Shown here: in pieces, positions 40,056 to 50,909 of the stretch
Position numbering within the stretch: position 1 is the first letter of the stretch
Layout of the letters: each line of letters starts with the position of its first letter
Assembly (NCBI GenBank): GCA_037013685.1
Contig: CM072919.1
Span: 52,880,116 to 52,944,115 of the forward strand
Reading direction: 5' to 3'
Length of the DNA stretch: 64,000 bases
Origin: Acridotheres tristis
Lineage: Eukaryota > Chordata > Aves > Passeriformes > Sturnidae
Notes under the pieces: generated by a model
Told to the model about the DNA's origin: nothing
What the model saw: only the letters and a program-made list of their open reading frames with translations
The model's database searches: none
Position numbers and translations under genes: made by a program

Positions 40056-40209
40056 CTCAATGGTGATTCGGGATTTAACCTTGCGCAGTGCTGCTAGCTT
40101 TGGCTCTTTTCATCTGATCCGCTTGCTTTACGATGAATACATGTTTTACTTAGTAGAACATCGTGTTGCTCAGGCAACAGGAGAAACACCTATTGCAGTT
40201 ATGGGAGAG
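40056..40209 (+). CDS. RFX3: RFX3 coding exon, dimerisation region end (about residues 605-656)
   Basis: Encodes SMVIRDLTLRSAASFGSFHL, then IRLLYDEYMFYLVEHRVAQ, and then ATGETPIAVMGE. RDLTLRSAASFGSFHLIRLL is one of the most conserved stretches in RFX1-3 outside the winged helix. Leaves in phase 0. Donor GTAAGA. Confidence 0.97.
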
Positions 40210-42298
40210 GTAAGATAATATGTAAGAGACTAGACTGATAGATTTAGTGATGGATTGGAGTAAGTTTCTGCACATTTTTAAGTGTGTATGTAGAATGGTA
40301 GGATGCTCTGCAGTATCACAATAGACTGGGTTACAAATATGTACAGTGTTTTCAAACTTGTTTCACTGGTTCATTGCAAGACTACTAAAATCACACTGAA
40401 TTCTTAATATCAATTATTTCTAAATGAACTTGCTCTTTTTATGAATCTGCACACAGATTCATATGCATAGTTTGAAAAATGTTAATCAAATAATACAACC
40501 ATTTTCTGCTTTTTGAGACTTGAATATTTTATGTGAAAATAAAGAGCATAGTAATAGGAAAATGTTACTTCTGTGGATCTGTTTACATGCATTTGCACAC
40601 ATAACTCCCACACAAAATGTATACCCTCTTTGACATAAGAAGGCTGGTTTACATGCAGAATTTTGGCTTGTACAGACCTGGTCACATACCAGTGCAGGCA
40701 TACATAGAAGTTTGCAACACATTTGATTTTCATACAGTTTTTTTAAAGACTATTGGTTTAAAAAGCAGATCTAGAGTCTCAATTCATAACTATTATTTTA
40801 TACTCAGCTGTGACATCTGCAAGGCAAAGTTTCTCTTATCCCTGTTCTTTTCAGTAATTCATCTGTCCTTTTATTTTGAGTGAGACAGTATAGAAAGCAT
40901 GAACAGTTCCCAAAGAATAATGCTTCAAAGGTGCTGAAAAATGGATATATTTGAAAATATGCCAAATCGTTAATAGGACGGGTTTGTTACATTTTTACAC
41001 TTGGGAGTCACTGTCATGTTTTATGTTACCTATAAATTGCAGGTAATTTTGCTAGTTGAGTTGTCATTCTTCCCACAAGATATATTGATTGGCCTATTAA
41101 ATATTATAAAGAGATTATATACTTCCAAGAGAAGTTGGAAAATGTCTCAGCTTGCTTTGTCAGATTATTTTATATCATTTGTCATGACATGTTTCAGAAA
41201 AAAATAAATGTTTTTACTTAGTAGAAAGACCCAGAATCAGTATACATGATCTTACATTTCTTGCCTTACATTTGAAGAAAGTACTACACAAGTATGCAGT
41301 TGCTACATTCTTGTTTTCTCAGCAGATTTTATATGTTAGACATAAATGTAGCATAGGGCCTTCTAAAAAAATTACGAGACTGAAGTTGGAACTACTATGA
41401 GGAAGCAAGTATTGCAAAGTTTTTGGAGGTGAGGGGCAGAATAGAAATAATGCATGAAATGCATGCCTTCTTATGTCTCTCTGTATTCAATGGCTGAAAT
41501 AAAATGAGGAAGATTACAGTCCAACAAGCACTGTAAAACAGTGTAACTGGTTGCAACTGAGAAAAACATTCTCATACTTCTCTCTTCCTCTTCTTCCACT
41601 CTTGGACACAGATATTGGCAAAATTCTTCTGGGAAAGACTGGTATCATCATTTATGATTAGAAATGTATCTGTCTAAACAATGTGCTTTTCTTCTGGTAT
41701 CCATTGGTGGCATTTTATTCTTCCAAATTTCACACAAGAGAAATGGAGGAAGAAAAGGGAAGAGGGTTTCTAACTTACATTCAATTTCTTTTAAAAGGTC
41801 TAGATTTTAATGTAAATCAGTTATCAGGTTATAAACCCTTTCTCAGCAGTGCCTTTCATCTGCCTTACAGGTAGATTAACAACATTGTGACATACTTCAT
41901 TTTTTTCCAGCACAATTAAAATGGTGCCTGAGAAATTTTAAAGAGTTTTTTGTTATAATATTGGCAGTTCAGAATGAATATCCATTATAATGTATGGCTT
42001 TATAAAACACAGAAATAGCTCACTTCAAACAACAAAGGCCCTGAAGAAGCAATCTTTAAAAAAGCTTGTACTTCTCCATTCTAATTTTTGAGGGTTTACT
42101 TAGTGATAATTGTCTTAATAAGCACAAGACTGAAACAGAATAGGAAATTGCTCTGCTGTGGATGTGGCTGCAGCTAAGATTATCCATTTGAATGAATGCA
42201 ACCATCAAACCAGTGGAGCACAGATTTCCTACATCACAGATACTGTAAGTCCACATTTGCTTAAAACTGTGTCCATTTTTTTATTGTTTATTTTGCAG
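40210..42298 (+). other. RFX3: RFX3 intron (2.1 kb)
   Basis: AT-rich, no element recognised. The acceptor TTTATTTTGCAG is strong. Confidence 0.75.
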
Positions 42299-42341
42299 TT
42301 TGGTGATTTAAATGCTGTGTCTCCTGGAAATATGGATAAAG
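42299..42341 (+). CDS. RFX3: RFX3 small coding exon (43 nt, about residues 657-671)
   Basis: Encodes FGDLNAVSPGNMDK plus the first base of an Asp codon. It is too short to be found as an open frame on its own, but the phases on both sides match and the residues fit the RFX3 C-terminal part. Acceptor TTTTGCAG, donor GTAAGC, both strong. Confidence 0.95.
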
Positions 42342-43189
42342 GTAAGCATTTTAGTATCTCCAGGGTATAATTCTGTGTAGAGCTAATGTGTCTCTGTGCA
42401 AAATAAATCCTTATGTTTTAGAAACACAGACAAACACAATTTATAGAGCTGTATCATCCTTTAAAATGCGTGTATATGCTGTGTGGATACATTTATATAA
42501 TACAATAGATATGTATGTAACATGCCACATGTAATAATGCTGGAATATTGTAGGTTTGTTTTACAATATCTAATAGGATGGAGGAGGGTAACAGCTGTGG
42601 GAAGAAAGACAAGAGTATGCTTATGGATGTTTAACTGTAGTGAATATTTTGCTAAGTCAAGAAGAAGAATTGTATGCAAATAGTCAGGGAGAAATTAGTT
42701 CCTTATATTCTCTTCATGCCTTATTTTGACATGCATTGCTTATACTGACTGCTTGTGTGATTTGGGGTGATTTGACCTAAGAACACTCAACTAGTGAGTA
42801 TAAAAATGTTTGTCAAAATTTGGGGTCAAGTGACCACAACTCTCCTCACTTCAGTTTCCCTATCTATACCTAAAAGTAACAACTCTTGATCATCATGTTT
42901 TGGAAATGAGGCATTTCCAAATATGAGGTTAACCTTGTTTGTTAGACCTTTTGAGATTGCAGTTGTTTTTTCCACATCCAAAGTGTGTAGCTCAAGTGAT
43001 CAAACATGAATCTGTTTATCTGTTTATCTGTTTGAGATAACAGTTGACTTTTATCCATGAAGATTTTGATTTTCAGTTTGTGCTTTATCAGATTGTTCCC
43101 CTGCATTTCAACTATTACTTCCAAAGTAAAGAGCCTTGTATTAGAAATTTCTTGCTTTGTGGTAGTTACACGCTGGTTTGTTTGTGCAG
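42342..43189 (+). other. RFX3: RFX3 last intron (848 bp)
   Basis: Contains a short tandem of TCTGTTTA units at about 43011-43034. The acceptor is TTTGTTTGTGCAG. The frame is open for about 130 bases upstream of the acceptor, but that part is hydrophobic, unlike RFX3, and is not coding. Confidence 0.75.
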
Positions 43190-43428
43190 ATGAGGGCAGC
43201 GAAGTTGAAAGTGAAATAGATGAAGAGCTGGATGAAAGTGGAGAGCCACAAGCTAAAAGGGAGAAAACTGAGCTGAACCAGGCATTCCAGGTGGGCTGCA
43301 TGCAGCCAGTGCTTGAGAGTGGAGTACAGCAGAACCTCCTGAACCCAATTCATAATGAGCACATTGTTGCAACTACTCAGACTATCAGACAATGCAGTGC
43401 TACTGGAAATACATATACTGCAGTCTAA
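43190..43428 (+). CDS. RFX3: RFX3 terminal coding exon, acidic C-terminal tail and stop (about residues 671-749)
   Basis: Encodes EGSEVESEIDEELDESGEPQ, then AKREKTELNQAFQVGCMQPV, later LLNPIHNEHIVATTQTIRQ and CSATGNTYTAV, then TAA at 43426-43428. The acidic patch followed by a KREK basic cluster and the conserved C terminus are RFX3-like. The 15 visible exons total 2133 nt (710 residues), so with 39 missing residues the protein has the usual 749. No frameshift or premature stop was found. Confidence 0.98.
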
Positions 43429-46397
43429 TGTGAAACTTCCCCTGGCCTCCGACACACACCCCATTGCATTTTAGCTGTTTAGGTTTACTATGAAAAAGAA
43501 AAAAAAAAGAGAGTAAGTCTGAAGGTTGACTGTTGTCAAATGTAACTGTTCTGATCATTATTTTGTTGGAGTTGTTAAATGGAATGGGTTTACGTGTTTT
43601 GCCAGGTCTGTTTAGAAACAAAAGAATTTTTGTAAACAAAATCATTTTACATTGGCCACTCAATATGAAGAGCTTTCTTTGTATCAAATGCAAGGAAGAT
43701 TTTTGCAAAGTTTAATGTTAATGTTTTGTCCTCTTACAATAATTTAATTTTTTCATAGTTTTAAAAATATTTTAATGTTAATTATTAGTTATTATGCTGA
43801 TTTCATATAGATAGGTTTTTAATTAGATGCACTTCTGTGAAATATCAAAAGAACTATTTTCTTTGATTTACACTGGAGGCATACTTATTTGACAGCAGAT
43901 GTATCAAATTTGTTATAAAAGGTGCTTTTCATCGTACTACGAGAAGACACTATTTTGATAAAATTGTGAGTATTCAGGGGGATTTTTTTGTAATAATGCT
44001 GGAGGGTTGAGAAGATCTCCTAGTTTCTTCCTGTGAGGAAGAAGCTGTTTAAAAGAAGAAGCTGTTCTTTGTCATCAGAAGCTGATGACAGAATTGTATC
44101 AGAATGTGGTAATCTGTATGGCATAAATGTACCTAATTATCTGAACATGATGTAAACAATGCAAGCTTCATTTAAAATCAACAGTTTCAGATATTATTTG
44201 CATACCAGTTCCTCTGTTTTGAAGACTACTGATTCTATATGTGAGGCCACTGAGCAGATGCTTTTGATTGTTCAGTGGCGCTGTAGTTGTTAGAAACTGA
44301 AGCTAAAAAAGAAGTGACTTGATTATTGTTAATTTTAAGTGTATGTGCTACTTATGCTGAACTGGACATACAGGAAAACATTCCATTTGGATGACTTTCT
44401 TCTATTCCAGGTCCTTTCCTACTAGTGGTTCAATCTGCTGCTCTTAGAAAAGATGATTTATAGAATGCAAGGAATGTAGCAACCTGCATCATTTTCCTTT
44501 CAAAAGCATTTCCTTGTTGTTAAAGTGGATTTAAATTTTTACAAAAATTAGACAAGGCAGTGTAACTGGCACACCTCACTTGTACTTATTCCCAATTGTG
44601 TAGAATTTGAATAGGTGGCTAGATGGACCATTGCCATTTAAGAATGTACATCAGGGATCATTGTACCTCGGCTATTACATGGTGCCTTAAACAGAACTGA
44701 AGCTAAGACTTAGTACTTTTTGTTATTCTTAACTCTTAAATTAATTCAACAAGGTGTGCCTGTCATTTTCAAATTCCCTAAGAAGTAAGGACAGGTTACA
44801 CAGCCTTCAAAATAATAAAAGGATTTTTTTATTATTAAATGATTTTAATATCCCTCTTAGAATTACAATAGACCTATTTTTTCTCGTTTCTAGCTGGATT
44901 TCACTTTAATAGAAATAAAATATGCTTGGGAATTTGGAAAGCAAAACTAGCTTTAATACCAACTTCAAATGTCAAAATAGATTGACCATAGTCCCAAGCA
45001 TGATTATATATTTTCTAAAACACTTGCCTACTTTTAATTTTAAAAACTAAAAAGAAATAAATGAGCAGGTACATAATGCAGTGCATGTTTTCAATTTCTA
45101 TATTTTGTGGTGTATCAGCCAGATATTACATTTTAATGGTTAAATAATAGCAGTTTATAGAGACCATATTAATTGACATTAAAAAACTCAAGTTTTTCTT
45201 CGCAAACGTTTCATTATGCAGACACATGAATTTGCTACACTAAAATATAGAATTCAATAAGGAAAAAAAAAAGCCCAAAAGTGAATGAGAACACAAAAAT
45301 ATCAACTTTACAGGAAAGACTGTGTAAAACAATTAGGATTCTTTTATTCTGGTTTATCTAGTGTGTCTGAAAATGACTTTAACGTCATATATACCAAATG
45401 GGAGAAGAGCATGTAAAATGGAAGTGTATTTATAGCAAACAGGTTTGTTGCTAGAGTTTACATATGCTCCAAATACAGCTGCACATAAACTAAAATGTCC
45501 TAACATTACTGGTGCACAAAAATAAATTTTAATTCCTTTGCAGAATTGTGAACCTATCCAGCTCATTCTGTGTAGGCATAATTCCTACTAATGTCAGTAG
45601 ATGGCTTTTGCCTCAGTAAAAAGTAAAAGTGAGGTTTATATTCATTATTTCTTAACTCATAAATGCACTGAATCTCATTATAGATTTTGTTGTCACATAT
45701 ATTGCTCAGTGTGTCCTGATTTTTCCTTCAAAATCAGCACATCTGTACCCTTCACCAAAAATGCTAAAACTAAGCTGTGATAAATATTTACTCCCCTTCA
45801 TTGTGCATTATAAGATGTTTACAAGTAAAATAAAGTGAAATAATTCAACTTTTTTTTCATTTTCAGCTTTTTTTTAATACTGTAGTAGTTATTTTAATTT
45901 TTGTGTTCGTTTGTGTTTTCTTATTCTTTGGTTTAATGTTGAATTTGTTGTTGATGAGAAAAGAGTACAATTGTAAAAGGTAAATCTACATTGGTAAATA
46001 TGATGGGACTTGAGTATCTTTCCTTATTTAGCTCTCCACTCAGTTGTTAACTGTCATAAAGTGAAAAACAAAATGGAACAAAAATCTGAATTAAAAAAAT
46101 TGAATGTATTTCATAACTTCTAAAAGCAATGAATTATCAAGACAAATTGGACTTTTCACAGATTCAGAAAACTGACTGGAGTCTATTCTTATTCTTAAAT
46201 TCTAAAGATTTTACCAGATTTTTTTAGAGCAACTATCTTACTGTGTTGTAAACTTAGAGATTTGGGTGTCTTTTGTTTTGTTTTTACTGACATTTCAATC
46301 AAACACTTAGATGAAACGTTTTGCACACTCTTGCAGTTTGATAGCTGGGTTTTAGTAAGCGCGGAAGGAGAGACGAGTACCTCAGTGTGTATTCTGT

Positions 46398-46427
46398 GCT
46401 GTGAGCGGGCGGCTGCCTCGCCACAGC
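46398..46427 (+). other. GC-rich hairpin in the RFX3 3'UTR
   Basis: GCTGTG pairs with CACAGC, then GCG with CGC and GG with CC, around a CGGCTG loop, with one-base bulges on each side. It sits in a 120-base GC-rich pocket (about 46357-46480) inside a 6-kb AT-rich UTR. In the RFX3 transcript it would form a stable stem. A small-RNA or protein-binding role is only conjecture. Confidence 0.4.
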
Positions 46428-49400
46428 TCTGAACTCTGCTGTCAGTGCTGGGGACAGGTCAGCGTGTGTCCACAGGGTAGGCATTATGAGAGTTGACATG
46501 ATTTATGTGTTTTATCTAATCTCGAAATGGAATCCAGAATAGTTATTTTAGAGGCATTTCCCCCATTAGCACAAAATAGCACAGTGAACAGTGTGGGGGA
46601 AGAGGTCTTGTTGAGCTACCTTTTCAAAGCACAGGGCCCAATTTTCAAAAGTTTTATATTTGTTTAAGTATTTTGTTACATTTGCATCTTTCTTGTGGTA
46701 AATCGGTTTTAAAACATATTTTTTATTTTTTTCAGCTTTTTTTTTGCTTGTACTGTAGCATGCTCTAAGCACCTTCATTTTTAAAAAGTTCCATAAAAAT
46801 TTGGAAAATAGATGTTAAATTATTTGTCTATAAAATGATGATTTACAGCATTACTGCCTTTAGTTCAAAAAAATAATAATGTTCTGTCATTCAGGAATGC
46901 ATAGGTCTATATACAAATTTCATTTAAAGCGAGGTATTCTTAAATATCTGAAACACTTTTTGTTTTATCTTGTTTTCCCTAGGAAAAATGATCTGATGTC
47001 TTTATCATTCTCACCAATTGACATCTGCACTGTTTAGAAAAAAATCCATGTTAGAGATGCACTGCAATCCAATTTAATTCAGAATGCTTTTACAAAAGAA
47101 AACTAACCACTGATAGCCATAAATTTACTGATTAAAAACCCTAGATTTATTAGTAATATAAGTATAAAACAATAATTTCAGAGTTTAAAATACAAATTTG
47201 AGAGAGCAAGATGAATTTCTGAAAATTGGGCCCTTACACTAACAGGACATGCTCTTTGTATACAGTTTAAAGCAAATTGATACATGGTATTCTAGTATCT
47301 CTGCTAATTTGTTTGGTGATTTAACACTGACAATAAAAACTGGAATAGAAGCATAAACACACAGTGCTTAGTTCTAGTGTTAGGAAATTAATTTGATATA
47401 ATGCCTTGCATTAACCCTTTGAGCATTGTAAGTAACATGATGGGAACAAAGATTTTTAGATAATTTAACTAGTCCACTGAGCATATACTTTGAAATAGCT
47501 TATAGTGTTGTAAATTTTTTTTAACTATGTCTAAAGTTAATACTTGCATACAATATGGGGATGTTTTTGTATTTATAGGGAGCTCAGTAGATGTAGGCAA
47601 AATATTCATTGCCATTGATATGTACTGTGTAGTATAAAACAGTACTTCAGCTCCCTGGTTTTCATAACTGCATAGATATACAAAGAAAATCAAACATGAT
47701 AGGAAGTTGTCTACTTTAAGATGCCTTTAGAAGATAAAGGTTTAGAAAATATATTCAGCTATTTTGAAAATTTCCTGAGATAGATTAGTATTGGAATACT
47801 CTGGTACTGTAAAAGAGAAATCTTTAGGATTAAAAGAACGTTTAGTAATAATAAATTTTGCAGAATATTTGATGTGTTTCATTGAAATTTTTGGCAGTGT
47901 TTGTGAGAAACAGGAACAAAAACTGCACAATTATGTTAATATTCCTTTTAAAACTCAGTCACTGCAATAATGACTAGCTAGAAGATGAAGGTATTTTATT
48001 AAATTTCACATACAAGGGTACAGTTTGGATGGCCCTTATTGAATGTCAGAATTTTAAAAGCAACCTAGAAATTGCACGAGCGAATATTTTTAAAAGCCCC
48101 TTTGTTCTTACAATTACTGCTTACAGGAACAGGGGAACAAGTGTAGTAGCAAGCAAAGATTCTTTTAACTTAGAGATACTGATGCCACCTTACTAAGTGA
48201 GAATACAGTACATTTTCTACTGGTTTCTTGCAATATCAGTCAGCAAACACTAAAGCAGCTGTACTTATTTAAGTCTAGCTGAGGGCAAAGAAAAAGGGTA
48301 TCATTTAAAGTTATTTAAGGGAATTACGTCAGTAGTATAGTGCTAGCAAGTTGTAAACATTTTTAGTCAGTTAATGCAAATTAATGCATAATTAATTAAC
48401 ATAAATGCAATACTCAAAGGGTTTTAATTTAACAACTTTTTTTATTCATAATTTACTGTAAATGCTTCTGAGTTTGCATGCCTTGATCATTGCTGCTAGT
48501 GATTTTATGTGCCAGTAGACCTGAGTTTAATTTACCAGTTTAACTAAGAAAAATAGTAAAAGCCACTTACAAAGTGACTGCCTAGTGTTTGTTTGAAGTA
48601 AAATATGCCTTAGTTTGAAAATGATCATTTTAATTCTTGTTTTATTCTGATTTTTTTCTCTTTTTCCTGTTGAAAAAAATATTGGCATTTTGGGATTGGA
48701 AGCCCTGAGTAGTTAAATATTTGGAGATTGCTCATTAAGGCTGAAATTCACTGTAGAAAACAAGGCCCAGAAAAAGCCTGTAGGCATCAAATGAGCCTCA
48801 CTTAACACTAATTCAGGAAGATGTTCTTTGTATGTTCTTAAGCACTTTCTTGGTCATGGTGCAAACATCTTACAGGAATTTTCAGTTCTAGATTAATTTT
48901 ACTCTGAAATGTCTTTTTAGGAGGAATTTAGACTTCAGAGGAACAACCTTGAATGAATTGGTTTTTAACAGGAACTCAGTTAAATTCTTTTTAACTCACT
49001 GATACCAGCAAAAGCTTTTTACACAAAGAATATTTAATGGGTTCCCCAAGTAAAGTTTCCTTCCATACAATATTAAAGTGGCTGCCTTGTATTTAAACAT
49101 TAAATACCCATCTTAAAGTAACCCAGTTAAGCAATTTAAAATATATTGGGAAAATATCACTTTGTACCAAAGCAAGTTGCCCATTTCCACTCATACCCAC
49201 TGAAAATTTGGATTTACAGTTAATAACCAATGAGGCTGTTAAAGAAACTTCGAGTGCCTTTCAAAAACTTGGAAAATTGTGCCTGAGGTGGTAAACTTTA
49301 ATTAGGTTAATTCTAGAGCTACCAATCAGTAATTTTATTATCACTCAGGGCTTTCTTACCTTCTAGGAAACTTCCCTTGTTGCATTTATTTTATACTGTA

Positions 49401-49990
49401 TTTTTTTTAAGTGCCATCATTTAAATTTCACTTAGTAAGTGGCAGATTACATTATCCAGTCCCACAGCACAGAAACATCATAACACTAGGACATATTCAA
49501 ACTCTTATTTTCCAGTTGACTGAATATATTATGTAAATGAGGTAAGCAACTTTTTGTAGATTGTATGTGTGAGATAATGTAATGTTCTTTTCCAGTTTTT
49601 GGGCTACAGTTGAATATACTTTTTAATTATTTAAAGAAGACATCTTTACAGAATAACGTGATGGTTTTTTTTGTATAATGTATTTGATTTTGTAAATACG
49701 TATTTCCTGATGTGATTTTTGTGACAAATGCTAAATCTTTTAGTATATAATGTCCTCTCAGAACTGGCAGGAGCTAAATAATAGTTTGTTGGCAATTTGT
49801 ATTGTGTACTGTACAATAACTGGGGACCTTTTATAATTATAAAAATATATATTAACTTTTAGTGTGTTGTATAAAAAAAATGACTGGAACATACTAAAGA
49901 CAGTAGGATTTTTCTGAATATTTCAGACTTGAACTCAGGCTAGCTTTCTTGTGTTTTTCAAAACAAAATTGTGTCTTGTCTTTTAAAATC

Positions 49991-49996
49991 AATAAA
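49991..49996 (+). terminator. RFX3: Poly(A) signal AATAAA, likely RFX3 3' end
   Basis: AATAAA followed by a T/G-rich stretch (TTTGTTTTCTTG) and candidate cleavage near 50010-50020, with further T/G-rich sequence at 50031-50080. It is the last such signal before the intergenic CR1 cluster. Confidence 0.55.
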
Positions 49997-50173
49997 TTTG
50001 TTTTCTTGTTACAAACATACCTGAATGGCTTCAGTTTTTATATAACTAGATATTTTGAACTGTTGTACTGTTGATTTTGAGAGAAAAGTTATTGCACTCA
50101 CACCTCTGAAATAAGACCACTTTTTTTTTTTTTATTTAACAACAACAAAACTATGTAAAAAGTATTTTGAATA

Positions 50174-50262
50174 ATGGAATCACAGAACTGCTAGGGTTGG
50201 AAGGAACCTCTGAAGATCATCTGATCCAGCCCACCCTGCCAAGGCAGGGTCACCTAGGAAGT
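50174..50262 (-). mobile_element. CR1 LINE 3' tail fragment, antisense
   Basis: The + strand reads AATGGAATCACAGAACTGC at 50174, then GGGTTGGAAGGAACCTCTGA and CATCTGATCCAGCCCACCCT. This is the reverse complement of a CR1 3'UTR end. Only about 90 bases remain. It is separate from the larger copy starting near 50910. Confidence 0.88.
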
Positions 50263-50909
50263 GTCAGTTCAACTGAGTTGCTGTCATATTCCCAGTAAAT
50301 AGAGACTGTAATGGTCTTGCTCATTTCAATGAATAAATTACCAGTAATTTCCCATTATAGATTTATGTAATCTCAGAGCTAGCAACGAGAGGCACGCAGA
50401 CTTTGGCCTCCAGGAATTATTGGTGTCAGTTTGGTACCAGAAGAACCTACTTCTGTAATTTTTGCTATAAATATTCTGCAATATGCTAATGTGTTAGATG
50501 CTTTGAAAATTTTACAAAACATAGTTGAAGGCCTAATCTTACTGGATCATATATTCTATGGGTCTCTAGTATGTGTTGCAGGCACCATGTATGTTTCATA
50601 TTATATTTCATGTAAAGAAATGCTGAATTTTATTTTAACGGGCGGACCCACCAAGTAATAAATGCCAGAACATCAAAATAACTATTGGATACCAAGATTG
50701 AAACAGGTATTTCACAAAACCATGGTAAAGGTAGAAGGGTTGTACCCTAAAGCTTACTTTTCTCAGGATGTACAGCCATAAATTATGATCCGCTCATTCC
50801 CTGTTCTTTAATTTCAGATAAAGACCAATTGCTTAGTGTAGTACAATATTGGCCCCTGCATTGCATCTTACCTTACAAGACTACAACTCTACCACTGACC
50901 GTTGCAATT
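50263..50909. other. Intergenic stretch between two CR1 fragments
   Basis: No repeat family or gene recognised. A 75-codon open frame at 50431-50658 has a composition typical of AT-rich non-coding DNA and no known motif. Confidence 0.6.

Larger units (their letters stand above)
43429..50016 (+). other. RFX3: RFX3 3' untranslated region (about 6.6 kb)
   Basis: After the RFX3 stop the sequence is repeat-free, AT-rich and T-run-rich up to about 50.0 kb, where CR1 sequence begins soon after. Its most distal strong poly(A) signal is AATAAA at 49991. Internal AATAAA hexamers lie at 44814, 44914, 45056, 45521, 45829 and 47332 and could give shorter transcripts. A GC-rich pocket with a hairpin lies at 46398-46427. 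The extent is inferred from composition and signals, not from transcripts. Confidence 0.55.

Noticed and set aside
43057..43189. In-frame open extension upstream of the last RFX3 exon
   Set aside because: The sequence is hydrophobic and unlike RFX3. The strong acceptor at 43189 and the matching phase place the exon start there.
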